DNA from: CAUZIZ01 sp047514575
Lineage (GTDB): Bacteria; Acidobacteriota; UBA6911; RPQK01; JAJDTT01
Reading direction: 5' to 3'
Assembly (NCBI GenBank): GCA_047514575.1
Contig: JAKZYH010000077.1
Span: 1 to 7,129, forward strand
Length of the DNA stretch: 7,129 bases
A program made the translations under genes and the position numbers. Below, piece by piece: positions 1-6,246 of this stretch. The notes beneath the pieces were generated by a model that was not told where the DNA came from, did not search any database, and saw nothing but the letters and a program-made list of their open reading frames with translations. Each line of letters opens with the position of its first letter. Position 1 is the stretch's first letter.

Positions 1-1132
1 GGTCTATGCGATAGCGCATCTTCCGATCGAGGGTCAGGATCTTCTGGTAGGTCGACCTCTTCAGCAATTGCTCCTGGAAAATCTCGGAAGAGAACGACTG
101 GTAGACGTCGTCATCGAATTCTTCGACCACGCGCTTCGTGATGCTGGTCACGATCCCGTAGACCGCCAGCCTGGCCACCTGCTGTCCCTTCTCGGGCTCG
201 AAGCTGAGTTCCTTGTTGTCGAACTCAATGGTGACGGGAACCAGCACGGCGTCATCGTTCAGCTTGAAGAAATCCTGCCGAACCTCGAAGGGCAGATTCT
301 CGTAGCCAACCGATACATCGACCAATTCCTTCAAGTCGTTGTATCTGATCGCCTTGGGCGCCTTGATCTTAGTGTAGAGCTCGAAGCGATCGAAAGGATC
401 ATCTTTCTGGCGGGTTGCCATCATAGGATAGTTGCGCTGCCTGCCTGGCGAAAAAAATGGACGATCCTTTTTCTCCATGAGGCCCCGCTCTTCAGCCAAG
501 GTGAGGCCTGCACCAGGCAGATAGAGAAGCGCGTCTTTTTCATCAGCACTCAGGGCCAGACGGTACTCGCCGGTCATGGACGCGTCCACGAACTCCAGCT
601 CGACTTCGTCCCCGATGCCTTCGATGTATCGATAACGCCAGACCTCAAACGGATAGGTAGAGGTCACACCGCCACCTTCGTGCATGGGGCGTGCATAAAA
701 TCCACCGCCGGCTCGAGAAGTCACCTGGGTCGGCGGTCCGTGAATGATGTAGGTGCGTCCCCGATCGGTCCTCCAACCCGGTAGACCACTCGGAAATCGC
801 TCGTTGGCATAGGCGACCCGGCGATAGTGTTCTTCTTTGTACTCGTTTGACGCTGTACGAAGATCGGGATCGCGCCGATGCCAGAATTGTTCGATGAATT
901 CCTCTTTCTCGTTCGCGGTTGAAAGCTTGCCGAAGACCTGTTCCTCCTCTTCCGTAATGATGTAGACGACGTCTTCGTTCAACCACTTCTTGTAGTAGTC
1001 CTGGTACTCTTCCTGCTTTACGGCCTGCCTCTTCTCATCCTTCTTCTTGTCCTTCCCCCATAGGTCAGGGACGGGCCAGAAGGAAACAAAGGCCAGCGCT
1101 AGGAGAACCAACTGCACGAGAATTCTGGACAT
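1..1132 (-). CDS. GWxTD domain-containing secreted protein, C-terminus beyond the window
   Basis: The minus-strand frame is open from an ATG at 1132 to the window edge, giving 377 residues with no stop, so the 3' end is missing. The start is supported by an AAGGGGG Shine-Dalgarno stretch six bases upstream. Residues 1-26 form a Sec-type signal peptide: a short basic start, a hydrophobic LVQLVLLALAFVSF core, then a lysine-rich stretch (27-39). Residues 78-133 carry the family hallmarks: FIEQFWHRRDPD, then NEYKEEHYRR, then GWRTDRGRTYIIHGPP with GWRTD at 119-123. A second conserved block, PFEVWRYRY followed by an acidic strand, lies near residues 161-180. The GWxTD family is mostly known from Acidobacteriota and has no firmly assigned biochemical role; export to the periplasm or outer membrane is inferred from the signal peptide. 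It is divergent from the lyase gene at 1295. The family call is secure, the function unknown. Confidence 0.9.
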   Translation of the reverse strand, partial: MSRILVQLVLLALAFVSFWPVPDLWGKDKKKDEKRQAVKQEEYQDYYKKWLNEDVVYIITEEEEQVFGKLSTANEKEEFIEQFWHRRDPDLRTASNEYKEEHYRRVAYANERFPSGLPGWRTDRGRTYIIHGPPTQVTSRAGGGFYARPMHEGGGVTSTYPFEVWRYRYIEGIGDEVELEFVDASMTGEYRLALSADEKDALLYLPGAGLTLAEERGLMEKKDRPFFSPGRQRNYPMMATRQKDDPFDRFELYTKIKAPKAIRYNDLKELVDVSVGYENLPFEVRQDFFKLNDDAVLVPVTIEFDNKELSFEPEKGQQVARLAVYGIVTSITKRVVEEFDDDVYQSFSSEIFQEQLLKRSTYQKILTLDRKMRYRID

Positions 1133-1193
1133 GCCGCACCCCCTTGGACTTCGATGGGACGGGAATACCGTTTCGGCGAGACTCACGGCAGCA

Positions 1194-1223
1194 ATTATAT
1201 TACAAGTGAGATCGGGCTGTCTT
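1194..1223 (-). promoter_or_regulatory. Putative sigma70 promoter for the GWxTD gene
   Basis: On the minus strand a perfect TATAAT -10 box lies at 1194-1199. An AAGACA -35 box (4 of 6 matches) lies at 1218-1223, with an 18-base spacer. The predicted transcript would begin near 1187, leaving a leader of about 55 bases before the ATG at 1132. The surrounding AT-rich patch stands out from the GC-rich neighbourhood. This is a by-eye consensus match only. Confidence 0.5.
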
Positions 1224-1228
1224 GGGAG

Positions 1229-1258
1229 TTGACAGCTTCGATGATCCTCTGGGAGACT
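1229..1258 (+). promoter_or_regulatory. Putative promoter for the DapA-family gene
   Basis: A perfect TTGACA -35 box lies at 1229-1234. The best -10 at 18-base spacing is only GAGACT (1253-1258, 3 of 6 matches). A start near 1265 would leave a leader of about 30 bases. The -35 also forms half of an inverted repeat, CTGTC (1217-1221) with GACAG (1231-1235), which overlaps the -35 of the divergent promoter. A shared regulator there is possible. The weak -10 keeps confidence low. Confidence 0.35.
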
Positions 1259-1294
1259 CTTGTCCCCTCAAACCAAAAACTCAAGGAGGCCCCC

Positions 1295-2209
1295 ATGAAA
1301 GATCAGTTGCAAGGAACGATCGCTAATCTACCGATGGTCTTCACCGACCAGAACCTAATGGATGAGGAAGCCATACGCTACAACATCAGATCTTACCTGG
1401 AGAAGGGGTTCAATGCCATGTACCTGCTGGGGACGAGCGGGGAGTCCTTCAACGTGTCGCCGGATGAATACCGCCAGGCGACCCGAATCTTTGTAGAGGA
1501 AGCCGGCCCGGATGTTCTCAAGATAGTCGGCTGTGCGACGCCGCGACTGGGAGAGGCCCTCGAAACGGTCCAGTGGCTCGGTGATACAGGGATCGATTGC
1601 GCGCTTGCCATCCCCCCTTACTTTATCCCTCTGAGTGCAGGCGAAAGGACGGGGGCCATCCGGATGATTGCCGAGTCGTGCCCCTCCCTGGGCATCGTCC
1701 ACTACAACACAGACTATGCTCCGGGTGTCCGCTTCCAGCCAGAGGACTATGCTTCCCTGCTCGACATTCCCAACTTCTGGGGAACCAAGCAGGGGAATAT
1801 GGATCAACAATCCTGGGAGGGTCTTCAGCAGCACGCATCCTCACTTCGACATCTCACCCTGGACGACTGGATGGTTCGCTCGATGAGGAGCGGAGGCTAC
1901 GGTGCTTTCTCGCTGATGACGAGCTTATCGCCCGAATTCATGCTGGGTTGGTTGCAGACCTGTGAAGCTCAGGATTGGGAAAAAGCTGAGGCCATGGATC
2001 GGGAACTCCAGCGGTTCATGGACACGCTCTATTGGCCGCTCAGTCGCAAGGGATACACCGATGTGGCGGTCGACAAGGCGCTGATCGGGTGCTTCGGATT
2101 CCTCAGATCCAGCGATCCTCGCCCCCCACTGCAACCGCTGTCGTCGGAGGACAAGAAGTGGGCAGCCGGCCAGATCGAGAAGGAAGGCTATTTTGATAAC
2201 GAGGCATGA
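1295..2209 (+). CDS. DapA/NanA-superfamily class I aldolase (lyase), not a true dihydrodipicolinate synthase
   Basis: This 304-residue protein has the usual length for the DHDPS/N-acetylneuraminate lyase/KDG aldolase superfamily, cytoplasmic TIM-barrel enzymes that form a Schiff base with pyruvate or a 2-keto acid. The ATG at 1295 is chosen because a perfect AAGGAGG (1283-1289) sits five bases upstream; the frame is open back to 1154 but those residues match nothing in the family. Key sites are the GTSGES pyruvate-binding loop (46-51), PPYF (107-110), the catalytic Tyr137 in YNTDYAPG, and the Schiff-base Lys165 in GTKQG. The 28-residue Tyr-to-Lys spacing matches E. coli DapA. GGYGAFSL (200-207) is the late glycine loop. 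The residue aligned with E. coli DapA Arg138, which binds the semialdehyde carboxylate, is Ala142 here, so lysine biosynthesis is unlikely. Sugar-acid lyase or dehydratase activity is an inference. It converges on an SDR gene that could act on a related keto compound. Confidence 0.9.
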   Translation: MKDQLQGTIANLPMVFTDQNLMDEEAIRYNIRSYLEKGFNAMYLLGTSGESFNVSPDEYRQATRIFVEEAGPDVLKIVGCATPRLGEALETVQWLGDTGIDCALAIPPYFIPLSAGERTGAIRMIAESCPSLGIVHYNTDYAPGVRFQPEDYASLLDIPNFWGTKQGNMDQQSWEGLQQHASSLRHLTLDDWMVRSMRSGGYGAFSLMTSLSPEFMLGWLQTCEAQDWEKAEAMDRELQRFMDTLYWPLSRKGYTDVAVDKALIGCFGFLRSSDPRPPLQPLSSEDKKWAAGQIEKEGYFDNEA

Positions 2210-2248
2210 GCTGAGATCTATTTGGTTTCTGCGCTTGGCGGACGCGGG

Positions 2249-2278
2249 TTCGGTCTCCAGGCCGAAGTCTTCTTCTTC
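2249..2278 (+). terminator. Terminator-like hairpin after the DapA-family gene
   Basis: TTCGGTC (2249-2255) can pair with GGCCGAA (2260-2266) around a TCCA loop, a seven-pair stem with one G-U pair. It is followed by the pyrimidine-rich GTCTTCTTCTTC, which is not a pure T run. It begins 40 bases after the lyase stop. It is plausible as an imperfect intrinsic terminator. Confidence 0.45.
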
Positions 2279-2292
2279 CGTGCCTTGGGCTC

Positions 2293-2310
2293 AAAAAACC
2301 GGCGGCCCGG
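2293..2310 (-). terminator. Short intrinsic terminator after the SDR gene
   Basis: Read on the minus strand, CCGG (2310-2307), a GCCG loop, and CCGG (2302-2299) form a compact GC-only stem followed directly by six T (2298-2293). It starts 24 bases past the SDR stop. The stem is only four pairs, but the T run and position are right. Confidence 0.5.
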
Positions 2311-2334
2311 AGACCATCCCCTACGAGGAGCCAA

Positions 2335-3120
2335 CTATCTCCCGGAATAGCCACCATCCACCGGCAGCAGCACTCCAGTAACCCAGCGTGACTCGTCCGA
2401 AGCCAGATAGACAGCTGCATACCCGATGTCGTCGGGTTCACCCAGTCGACCCAACGAATGAAGATCCAGCATGTCCTGCCAGCCCTTGGAATCGGCCTTG
2501 AGCGTGTCGAACATCTCACGATTGATATCGGTCACGACGAAAGAAGGGTTGATGGCGTTGACCCTGATGTTGTGTTTCCCGAAATCAACCGCCATCTGCC
2601 GCGTCAACAGAGACAGGGCTCCCTTTGAAGCGCAGTAGGCGGGACGAACCGGAAGACCTACCAAGCCGGCGATCGAGGACATATTGATGATCGACCCTCC
2701 CCCTCCCTGGATCATCCGGGGAATGAGAGAACGGCTCATGAGAAAGGCCCCCTTGGCATTGACCCTCAGGGTTTCGTCCCAATCGGCTTCGGTCGTTTCA
2801 ACCACCGTCACCCTGGACGGAATCACTCCGGCATTGTTCACCAGGACATCAATGCCCCCAAGGAGACTCTCCGCTTCCTCGCTCACTCTTTCTACGTCCG
2901 AGGAACTCGCTACATCTGCGATCACCGAATAGGCCTCTCCTCCCTGTTCCAGAAGGGACTGGACTGTCTGCTCATTGGGCGCTCGCTTGACGTCAACACA
3001 GACCACTGCTGCACCCTCTTGTGCGAAGCGGCGCGCCACGGCCTCTCCCAATCCCATGGCCGAGCCTGTGACTATGGCCCTCTTTCCTCGCAGTCGCCCG
3101 TCTCGTATCGGGTTAGCCAA
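2335..3120 (-). CDS. SDR family NAD(P)-dependent oxidoreductase (FabG-like classical SDR)
   Basis: From the TTG at 3120 the protein is 261 residues, typical of classical short-chain dehydrogenases, soluble Rossmann-fold enzymes that interconvert alcohols and ketones. In order: the TGSAMGLG dinucleotide loop (18-25), Asp43 at the end of beta-2 (CVDV) that favours NAD over NADP, NNAG (95-98), the structural Asn121, the catalytic Ser148/Ser149 in NMSS, and the YCASK active site with Tyr162 and Lys166. PSFVVTDI (192-199) and the VDGGYS end (254-259) complete the fold. The frame stays open upstream to 3201 with no ATG. I prefer the TTG at 3120 because GGGGAAGGGG lies eight bases before it and it places the Rossmann strand at the usual distance; a TTG at 3201 would give 288 residues. 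The gene is divergent from the M19 gene and convergent with the lyase gene. The substrate is unknown; a sugar, sugar acid or hydroxy acid would suit the context. Confidence 0.92.
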   Translation of the reverse strand: MANPIRDGRLRGKRAIVTGSAMGLGEAVARRFAQEGAAVVCVDVKRAPNEQTVQSLLEQGGEAYSVIADVASSSDVERVSEEAESLLGGIDVLVNNAGVIPSRVTVVETTEADWDETLRVNAKGAFLMSRSLIPRMIQGGGGSIINMSSIAGLVGLPVRPAYCASKGALSLLTRQMAVDFGKHNIRVNAINPSFVVTDINREMFDTLKADSKGWQDMLDLHSLGRLGEPDDIGYAAVYLASDESRWVTGVLLPVDGGYSGR

Positions 3121-3147
3121 TCTAAAAGCCCCTTCCCCTATCAAAAC

Positions 3148-3176
3148 TAGCCAGCTCCCGCCCGTGCGCGTATTCT
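3148..3176 (+). promoter_or_regulatory. Weak candidate promoter for the M19 dipeptidase gene
   Basis: TAGCCA (3148-3153, 4 of 6 to TTGACA) and TATTCT (3171-3176, 4 of 6 to TATAAT) are 17 bases apart in the 105-base divergent spacer. The transcript would start about 43 bases before the ATG at 3226. No better pair was seen for this gene, and no clear promoter for the SDR gene on the other strand. Confidence 0.3.
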
Positions 3177-3225
3177 GGACCAGCGGCAATCGCCAAAGCA
3201 AATCAGGCTTGTGGAGGATCGAAAG

Positions 3226-4554
3226 ATGATATCCCCATCAGTGTCCAGGCGCACATTCCTAGGTGGATCCCTTCTCGGCGCAACCATCGCACCCGCTGTT
3301 GCAGCCGTCCCCGCTGTTCTAGCCGAGAGGTCTCCGACGGCCCTTGCCCAGTACGGCTTCCCCAAGGACGTCCGTGATCGGATAGAAGCCGGACGCGCGA
3401 CGATCCTCAAGGAACTGCAACCGACTCGGCAACAGCTGGAGCGCGGTCTCCAGCTCCACTACGACAGCTACGTAGCAGATCTGATGGGCTGCGTGTGGAC
3501 ATCGGCCCCCATAGGTGCCAAGGGCCAACGTCTGCAAAAAGAGCTAGATCAGCTGCAGCAGAAGCTCTCGAATCATAAGAGGAGTGGGCGTGAGATCGCC
3601 CATCAGGTCAGACGACGCTGGCGCCGGCTGAAGACCTTCGAGTCGGCTTTCGATCCTGAATGGAAGAGGATTGCTCGCGGACTCTACCAGCTGAGCGGAC
3701 TGGATCTGGTGGTTGAAGACAACGCCGGCCACTACACCCTGAATCAATCTCTGAGATTCATGGCTGGATCCCAGCTGATCTATTCGAACTGGAACGACGT
3801 GATTCGGATCTCCCATCCGGCCGACCTGACCCGGGCCCAGAAGCAGAAGAAACTGGGTGTCGTTTCCCAACTACAGGGGGTACACCACCTTTGGGTTCCG
3901 GAGCAATCTCTCGACAATCTTGACCTGTTCTACGGATTGGGGATCAGGATGGCCCAGTTGACCCATCGACACAGCACCGCGCTGGGATCCACCTGCGCGC
4001 ACTTGGATGACGGAGGGCTGACCTTGGAGGGAAGGGAGGCGATCCACCGCATGAACAAGCTGGGCGTGATCGTGGATCTGGCCCACGCCGGCCGCCGCAC
4101 TTCACTGGAGGCGATAGAGACCTCCAATGAGCCCGTCATCAATAGCCACACCGCCTGCGAGCATATTTATGACGATGCGGACAATCGCAACATTGACGAT
4201 GAATACCTGAGACTACTCGCAGACAAGGGAGGACTGGTGGGAGTGTACGTCTGGCCCCGCCGGCTTTCGGAGCGGGTCTATCCAAGCTTCGACGACTGGT
4301 ACCGGCACCTGGAGCACGCGGTGCGCATCGCCGGCATCGACCAGGTGGTAATCGGCACCGACGTGACTTATCTTCCCAACTACACGCCCCACCCCATGGA
4401 CTGGACCAACTGGCCCTACTGGACGGTAGGGTTGGTTTGCAGGGGATTCAGTGATGGGGACATCAGGAAAATCCTGGGATCCAACTTTCTTCGCTTCGCT
4501 GAGAAGGTGATGGACAAGGCTCCCTGGGGAGCGTTCGGCGGCTCCAGGGCCTGA
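3226..4554 (+). CDS. Tat-exported membrane dipeptidase family (peptidase M19) protein with an altered metal site
   Basis: The 442-residue protein starts at the ATG at 3226, eight bases after GGAGG (3213-3217); an in-frame GTG at 3211 overlaps that site and is unlikely. Residues 6-14 (VSRRTFLGG) are a textbook twin-arginine motif followed by a hydrophobic stretch (about 11-32), so it is predicted to be folded, metal-loaded, then exported. M19 enzymes are zinc amidohydrolases that cleave dipeptides, including D-residues, and some amide or beta-lactam bonds. Family signatures: HYD (78-80) as probable first HxD ligands, LTH (245-247), DLAH with ligand His287, NSH with ligand His308, DNRN with substrate-contact Arg321, GTD with Asp379, and the terminal GSNFLRF (418-424). 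Where the family has a bridging zinc-ligand Glu in an 'EG' motif, this protein reads LQG, with Gln217. A basic, coiled-coil-prone segment (about 100-150) follows HYD. It may be an active variant or a metal-poor paralogue. Confidence 0.88.
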   Translation: MISPSVSRRTFLGGSLLGATIAPAVAAVPAVLAERSPTALAQYGFPKDVRDRIEAGRATILKELQPTRQQLERGLQLHYDSYVADLMGCVWTSAPIGAKGQRLQKELDQLQQKLSNHKRSGREIAHQVRRRWRRLKTFESAFDPEWKRIARGLYQLSGLDLVVEDNAGHYTLNQSLRFMAGSQLIYSNWNDVIRISHPADLTRAQKQKKLGVVSQLQGVHHLWVPEQSLDNLDLFYGLGIRMAQLTHRHSTALGSTCAHLDDGGLTLEGREAIHRMNKLGVIVDLAHAGRRTSLEAIETSNEPVINSHTACEHIYDDADNRNIDDEYLRLLADKGGLVGVYVWPRRLSERVYPSFDDWYRHLEHAVRIAGIDQVVIGTDVTYLPNYTPHPMDWTNWPYWTVGLVCRGFSDGDIRKILGSNFLRFAEKVMDKAPWGAFGGSRA

Positions 4555-4575
4555 GGCTCTTTATTCGGCAGCCCC

Positions 4576-4595
4576 CGAAACCGATGTCGGGTTCG
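4576..4595. other. Imperfect inverted repeat between convergent genes, possible bidirectional terminator
   Basis: Nine-base arms CGAAACCGA (4576-4584) and TCGGGTTCG (4587-4595) are inverted repeats with one mismatch. They sit in the middle of the 59-base gap between the M19 stop and the propeller stop. No T run follows on either strand, so factor-independent termination is only a possibility. Confidence 0.35.
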
Positions 4596-4613
4596 CCGGC
4601 TGGCTTCAGCGGT

Positions 4614-5030
4614 CTACTTGATCTTGAACGAGTAGAGTCTGGACCGGCTGAAGATAAACTTGAGCCTGACGTCTTTTTCTCCTAGCCCGCCAATACCTTG
4701 ATTCGCCCCCCAGGAAACCTTCTGGTACACCCCTCCGGTTGGGGACAATTTCGAGCTCGAGGCTTCATAGCCGTCAATGGAACTACCGCTCTCATTCAGG
4801 ACTGCCACCTGAAAATGGCCATCTGAGTTAGGATTGTCATTGAAGATACCCTTCCAGGGCGCCTTCGAATCGTCTTTCCCACCCGGCAGAATCCCAACGT
4901 TGACATAGAGGTTGCCTCCCTTGAACCGAAGAGGGTGCGTCAGGACATAGCCTTCCGCGGTCGCGTCCAGAGACGTGAAGCCGTCCTCTCTGATCTTCAT
5001 CAGTCCGACCTGGCCGGTATGGTCCGCACC
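4614..5030 (-). pseudogene. C-terminal beta-sandwich part of the interrupted propeller protein
   Basis: This stretch continues the upstream frame directly after the TAG at 5031-5033: 138 residues to a second TAG at 4614-4616. The sequence begins GADHTGQVGLMKIREDGF and holds the typical C-terminal module of secreted propeller proteins of this kind: REDGF-SLDA, a PLRFKGGNLYVNV strand, a segment like VAVLNESGSSIDGY, and a closing VRLKFIFSRSRLYSF. Such modules usually follow the propeller within one polypeptide. An internal ATG at 5000 could in principle start a 128-residue protein, but no convincing ribosome-binding site precedes it. I read it as the separated 3' end of one original gene (4614-6128), not an independent gene. 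Confidence 0.8.
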
Positions 5031-6128
5031 CTAAGCATTGTGAAGATTGTCGAAGCCGGAGTAGTAGAACCAGATCTCTCCGTCCTTGACCACCGGCTCC
5101 GATACCGGAAAGACCATGCCGCTATCAAAGCTCTTGCCGACGTAGTGGTTGACCATATATCCCAGGACGATGAAAGGCCTGCGGTAAATACTCCGCTCCC
5201 ACTTGACACCATCACGGCTGGAGACCAACTGGGCGTACATGGTCTGTTGGGCGGTGTGGAATACCCAGACCAGACCCAGATACTGTGATCCATAGGGAAA
5301 CGCGGACAGCCCGTAGAACTCGGTCCCAGGCGGGTCGTTCTTATCGGGCTCCAGGACCAGACGGTCGTCCCTCCAGTGGATGAAATCGTCACTGATCAGA
5401 CGGGATACCTTGCGCGGCCCCCCGGGGCTGGTCTTGTGATACAGCCAGTACTGTCTGGAGACTGGATCTCGGGTCACACTGAAGGTGTCGCCTGTAGCCC
5501 AGCAGGGAACCACCGGATTATTGGGGATGTCGGTCCACCGAATCCCATCCGGCGAGAAAGTTGACCAGATCCCGCAGCTGTCCCGATCCTTGGTCTGCCA
5601 ATAGACCATCTTGAAACGGCGGCTGGGATCGGTGTCGTTGCCATCGTCGATGACAGCGTGGCTCCAATTTGACCAGCGGAACAGGATGTTGTTCGCCTTC
5701 GAACCCTGAAACTCAACCAGGTTGAGCTCGGGCTTCTCCCAATGGACTCCATCCTTGGAGATCGCATAGCAGATGAACTGATCGATATCGGAGGGAGTGC
5801 TTTGGGGAAGGGTGTTGTACCACATCTTGAACAGTTGGTCCTGTTCGTCGTAGATGACACTTCCCGGCTGCAGGACAAGGTATCCCTCCCAGGGGCGATC
5901 CGGTTTCATGATCGGGTTCTCTGGAACCTTCTTGGGTCTGGTGTTGTAGGCACCACCGCTACTCAGCCAGACTCGTTCCATGCGATCAACAAGCACTTCA
6001 TCGACGAAGAGCTGGGCACGGCTATCTATCTCGATTGAATCTGCCGCCTTCACCTGGCGCTGGGTACAGAGTAGGACGCCGGAAAAGGAGAGGATCGCAA
6101 AGCATCCCAAAACACCGAACCTATTCAT
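5031..6128 (-). CDS. Secreted five-bladed beta-propeller glycosidase-like protein, cut short by an in-frame TAG
   Basis: The ATG at 6128 follows AGGAAG by five bases; a GTG two codons upstream lies partly within that purine-rich site. Residues 1-29 form a Sec signal peptide with likely cleavage after VKA (26-28). The mature part resembles the GH32/GH43-type propeller superfamily found in secreted proteins of Acidobacteria and Planctomycetes: LFVDEVLVDRMERVW (40-54), NPIMKPDRPWEG (71-82), KMWYNTLP (101-108), and repeated S-x-DG-x-x-W elements at SKDGVHW (124-130), SPDGIRW (192-198) and SRDGVKW (304-310). TEFYGLSAFPYG (269-280) and EIWFYYSGFD (351-360) are late propeller strands. Translation stops at TAG (5031-5033) after 365 residues, and the same frame continues for 138 more with the expected C-terminal module, so the intact protein would have been about 504 residues. 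Catalytic activity is unproven; a glycan-binding or glycan-cleaving role is inferred. It has its own promoter. Confidence 0.82.
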   Translation of the reverse strand: MNRFGVLGCFAILSFSGVLLCTQRQVKAADSIEIDSRAQLFVDEVLVDRMERVWLSSGGAYNTRPKKVPENPIMKPDRPWEGYLVLQPGSVIYDEQDQLFKMWYNTLPQSTPSDIDQFICYAISKDGVHWEKPELNLVEFQGSKANNILFRWSNWSHAVIDDGNDTDPSRRFKMVYWQTKDRDSCGIWSTFSPDGIRWTDIPNNPVVPCWATGDTFSVTRDPVSRQYWLYHKTSPGGPRKVSRLISDDFIHWRDDRLVLEPDKNDPPGTEFYGLSAFPYGSQYLGLVWVFHTAQQTMYAQLVSSRDGVKWERSIYRRPFIVLGYMVNHYVGKSFDSGMVFPVSEPVVKDGEIWFYYSGFDNLHNA

Positions 6129-6163
6129 GATCACTTCCTTCCTCGAATTCTGCTTTCCGCGGG

Positions 6164-6192
6164 ATTCTATGCTCGATCGAGAGGACGGTCAA
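6164..6192 (-). promoter_or_regulatory. Near-consensus sigma70 promoter of the propeller gene
   Basis: On the minus strand TTGACC (6192-6187, 5 of 6) and TAGAAT (6169-6164, 5 of 6) are separated by exactly 17 bases. The predicted start near 6157 gives a leader of about 29 bases before the ATG at 6128, enough for the AGGAAG site. This is the best promoter in the window. A perfect ten-base palindrome, CTCGATCGAG (6172-6181), lies inside the spacer and could be a repressor site. Confidence 0.65.
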
Positions 6193-6216
6193 GCCACACC
6201 AGGGCATCATCCCCGA

Positions 6217-6238
6217 CCATCTCAGCCTGGCGAGATGG
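6217..6238 (-). terminator. Hairpin just after the sialidase-like gene
   Basis: CCATCTC and GAGATGG are perfect seven-base complementary arms around an eight-base loop, starting nine bases past the TAG at 6247-6249. No T run follows, so it is either a weak or factor-assisted terminator or a 3'-end stabiliser. Its place between a stop and a new promoter supports a transcript boundary. Confidence 0.4.
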
Positions 6239-6246
6239 GCCGGTTC

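Noticed and set aside
68..784. Plus-strand open frame of 238 codons
   Set aside because: It lies wholly antisense to the GWxTD gene, whose signal peptide and motifs are clear. Its translation shows no recognisable domain and it has no convincing ribosome-binding site.
1154..1294. Longer N-terminus for the DapA-family protein (47 extra residues)
   Set aside because: The extra residues resemble nothing in the family and overlap the promoter region, while the ATG at 1295 has a perfect AAGGAGG at five bases.
2103..2519. Minus-strand open frame of 138 codons across the lyase-SDR gap
   Set aside because: It is an out-of-frame shadow of the SDR gene's 3' end; the true SDR frame carries all the motifs and stops at 2335.
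3121..3201. TTG at 3201 as SDR start
   Set aside because: It would add 27 residues with no family similarity across the divergent spacer. The TTG at 3120 has a purine-rich ribosome-binding site and a normal SDR N-terminus.
5031..5033. Pyrrolysine or selenocysteine insertion at the internal stop
   Set aside because: The codon is TAG, not TGA, so selenocysteine is excluded. Pyrrolysine is restricted to a few methylamine-using and related lineages, this is not a known Pyl family, and no pyl gene is visible here.
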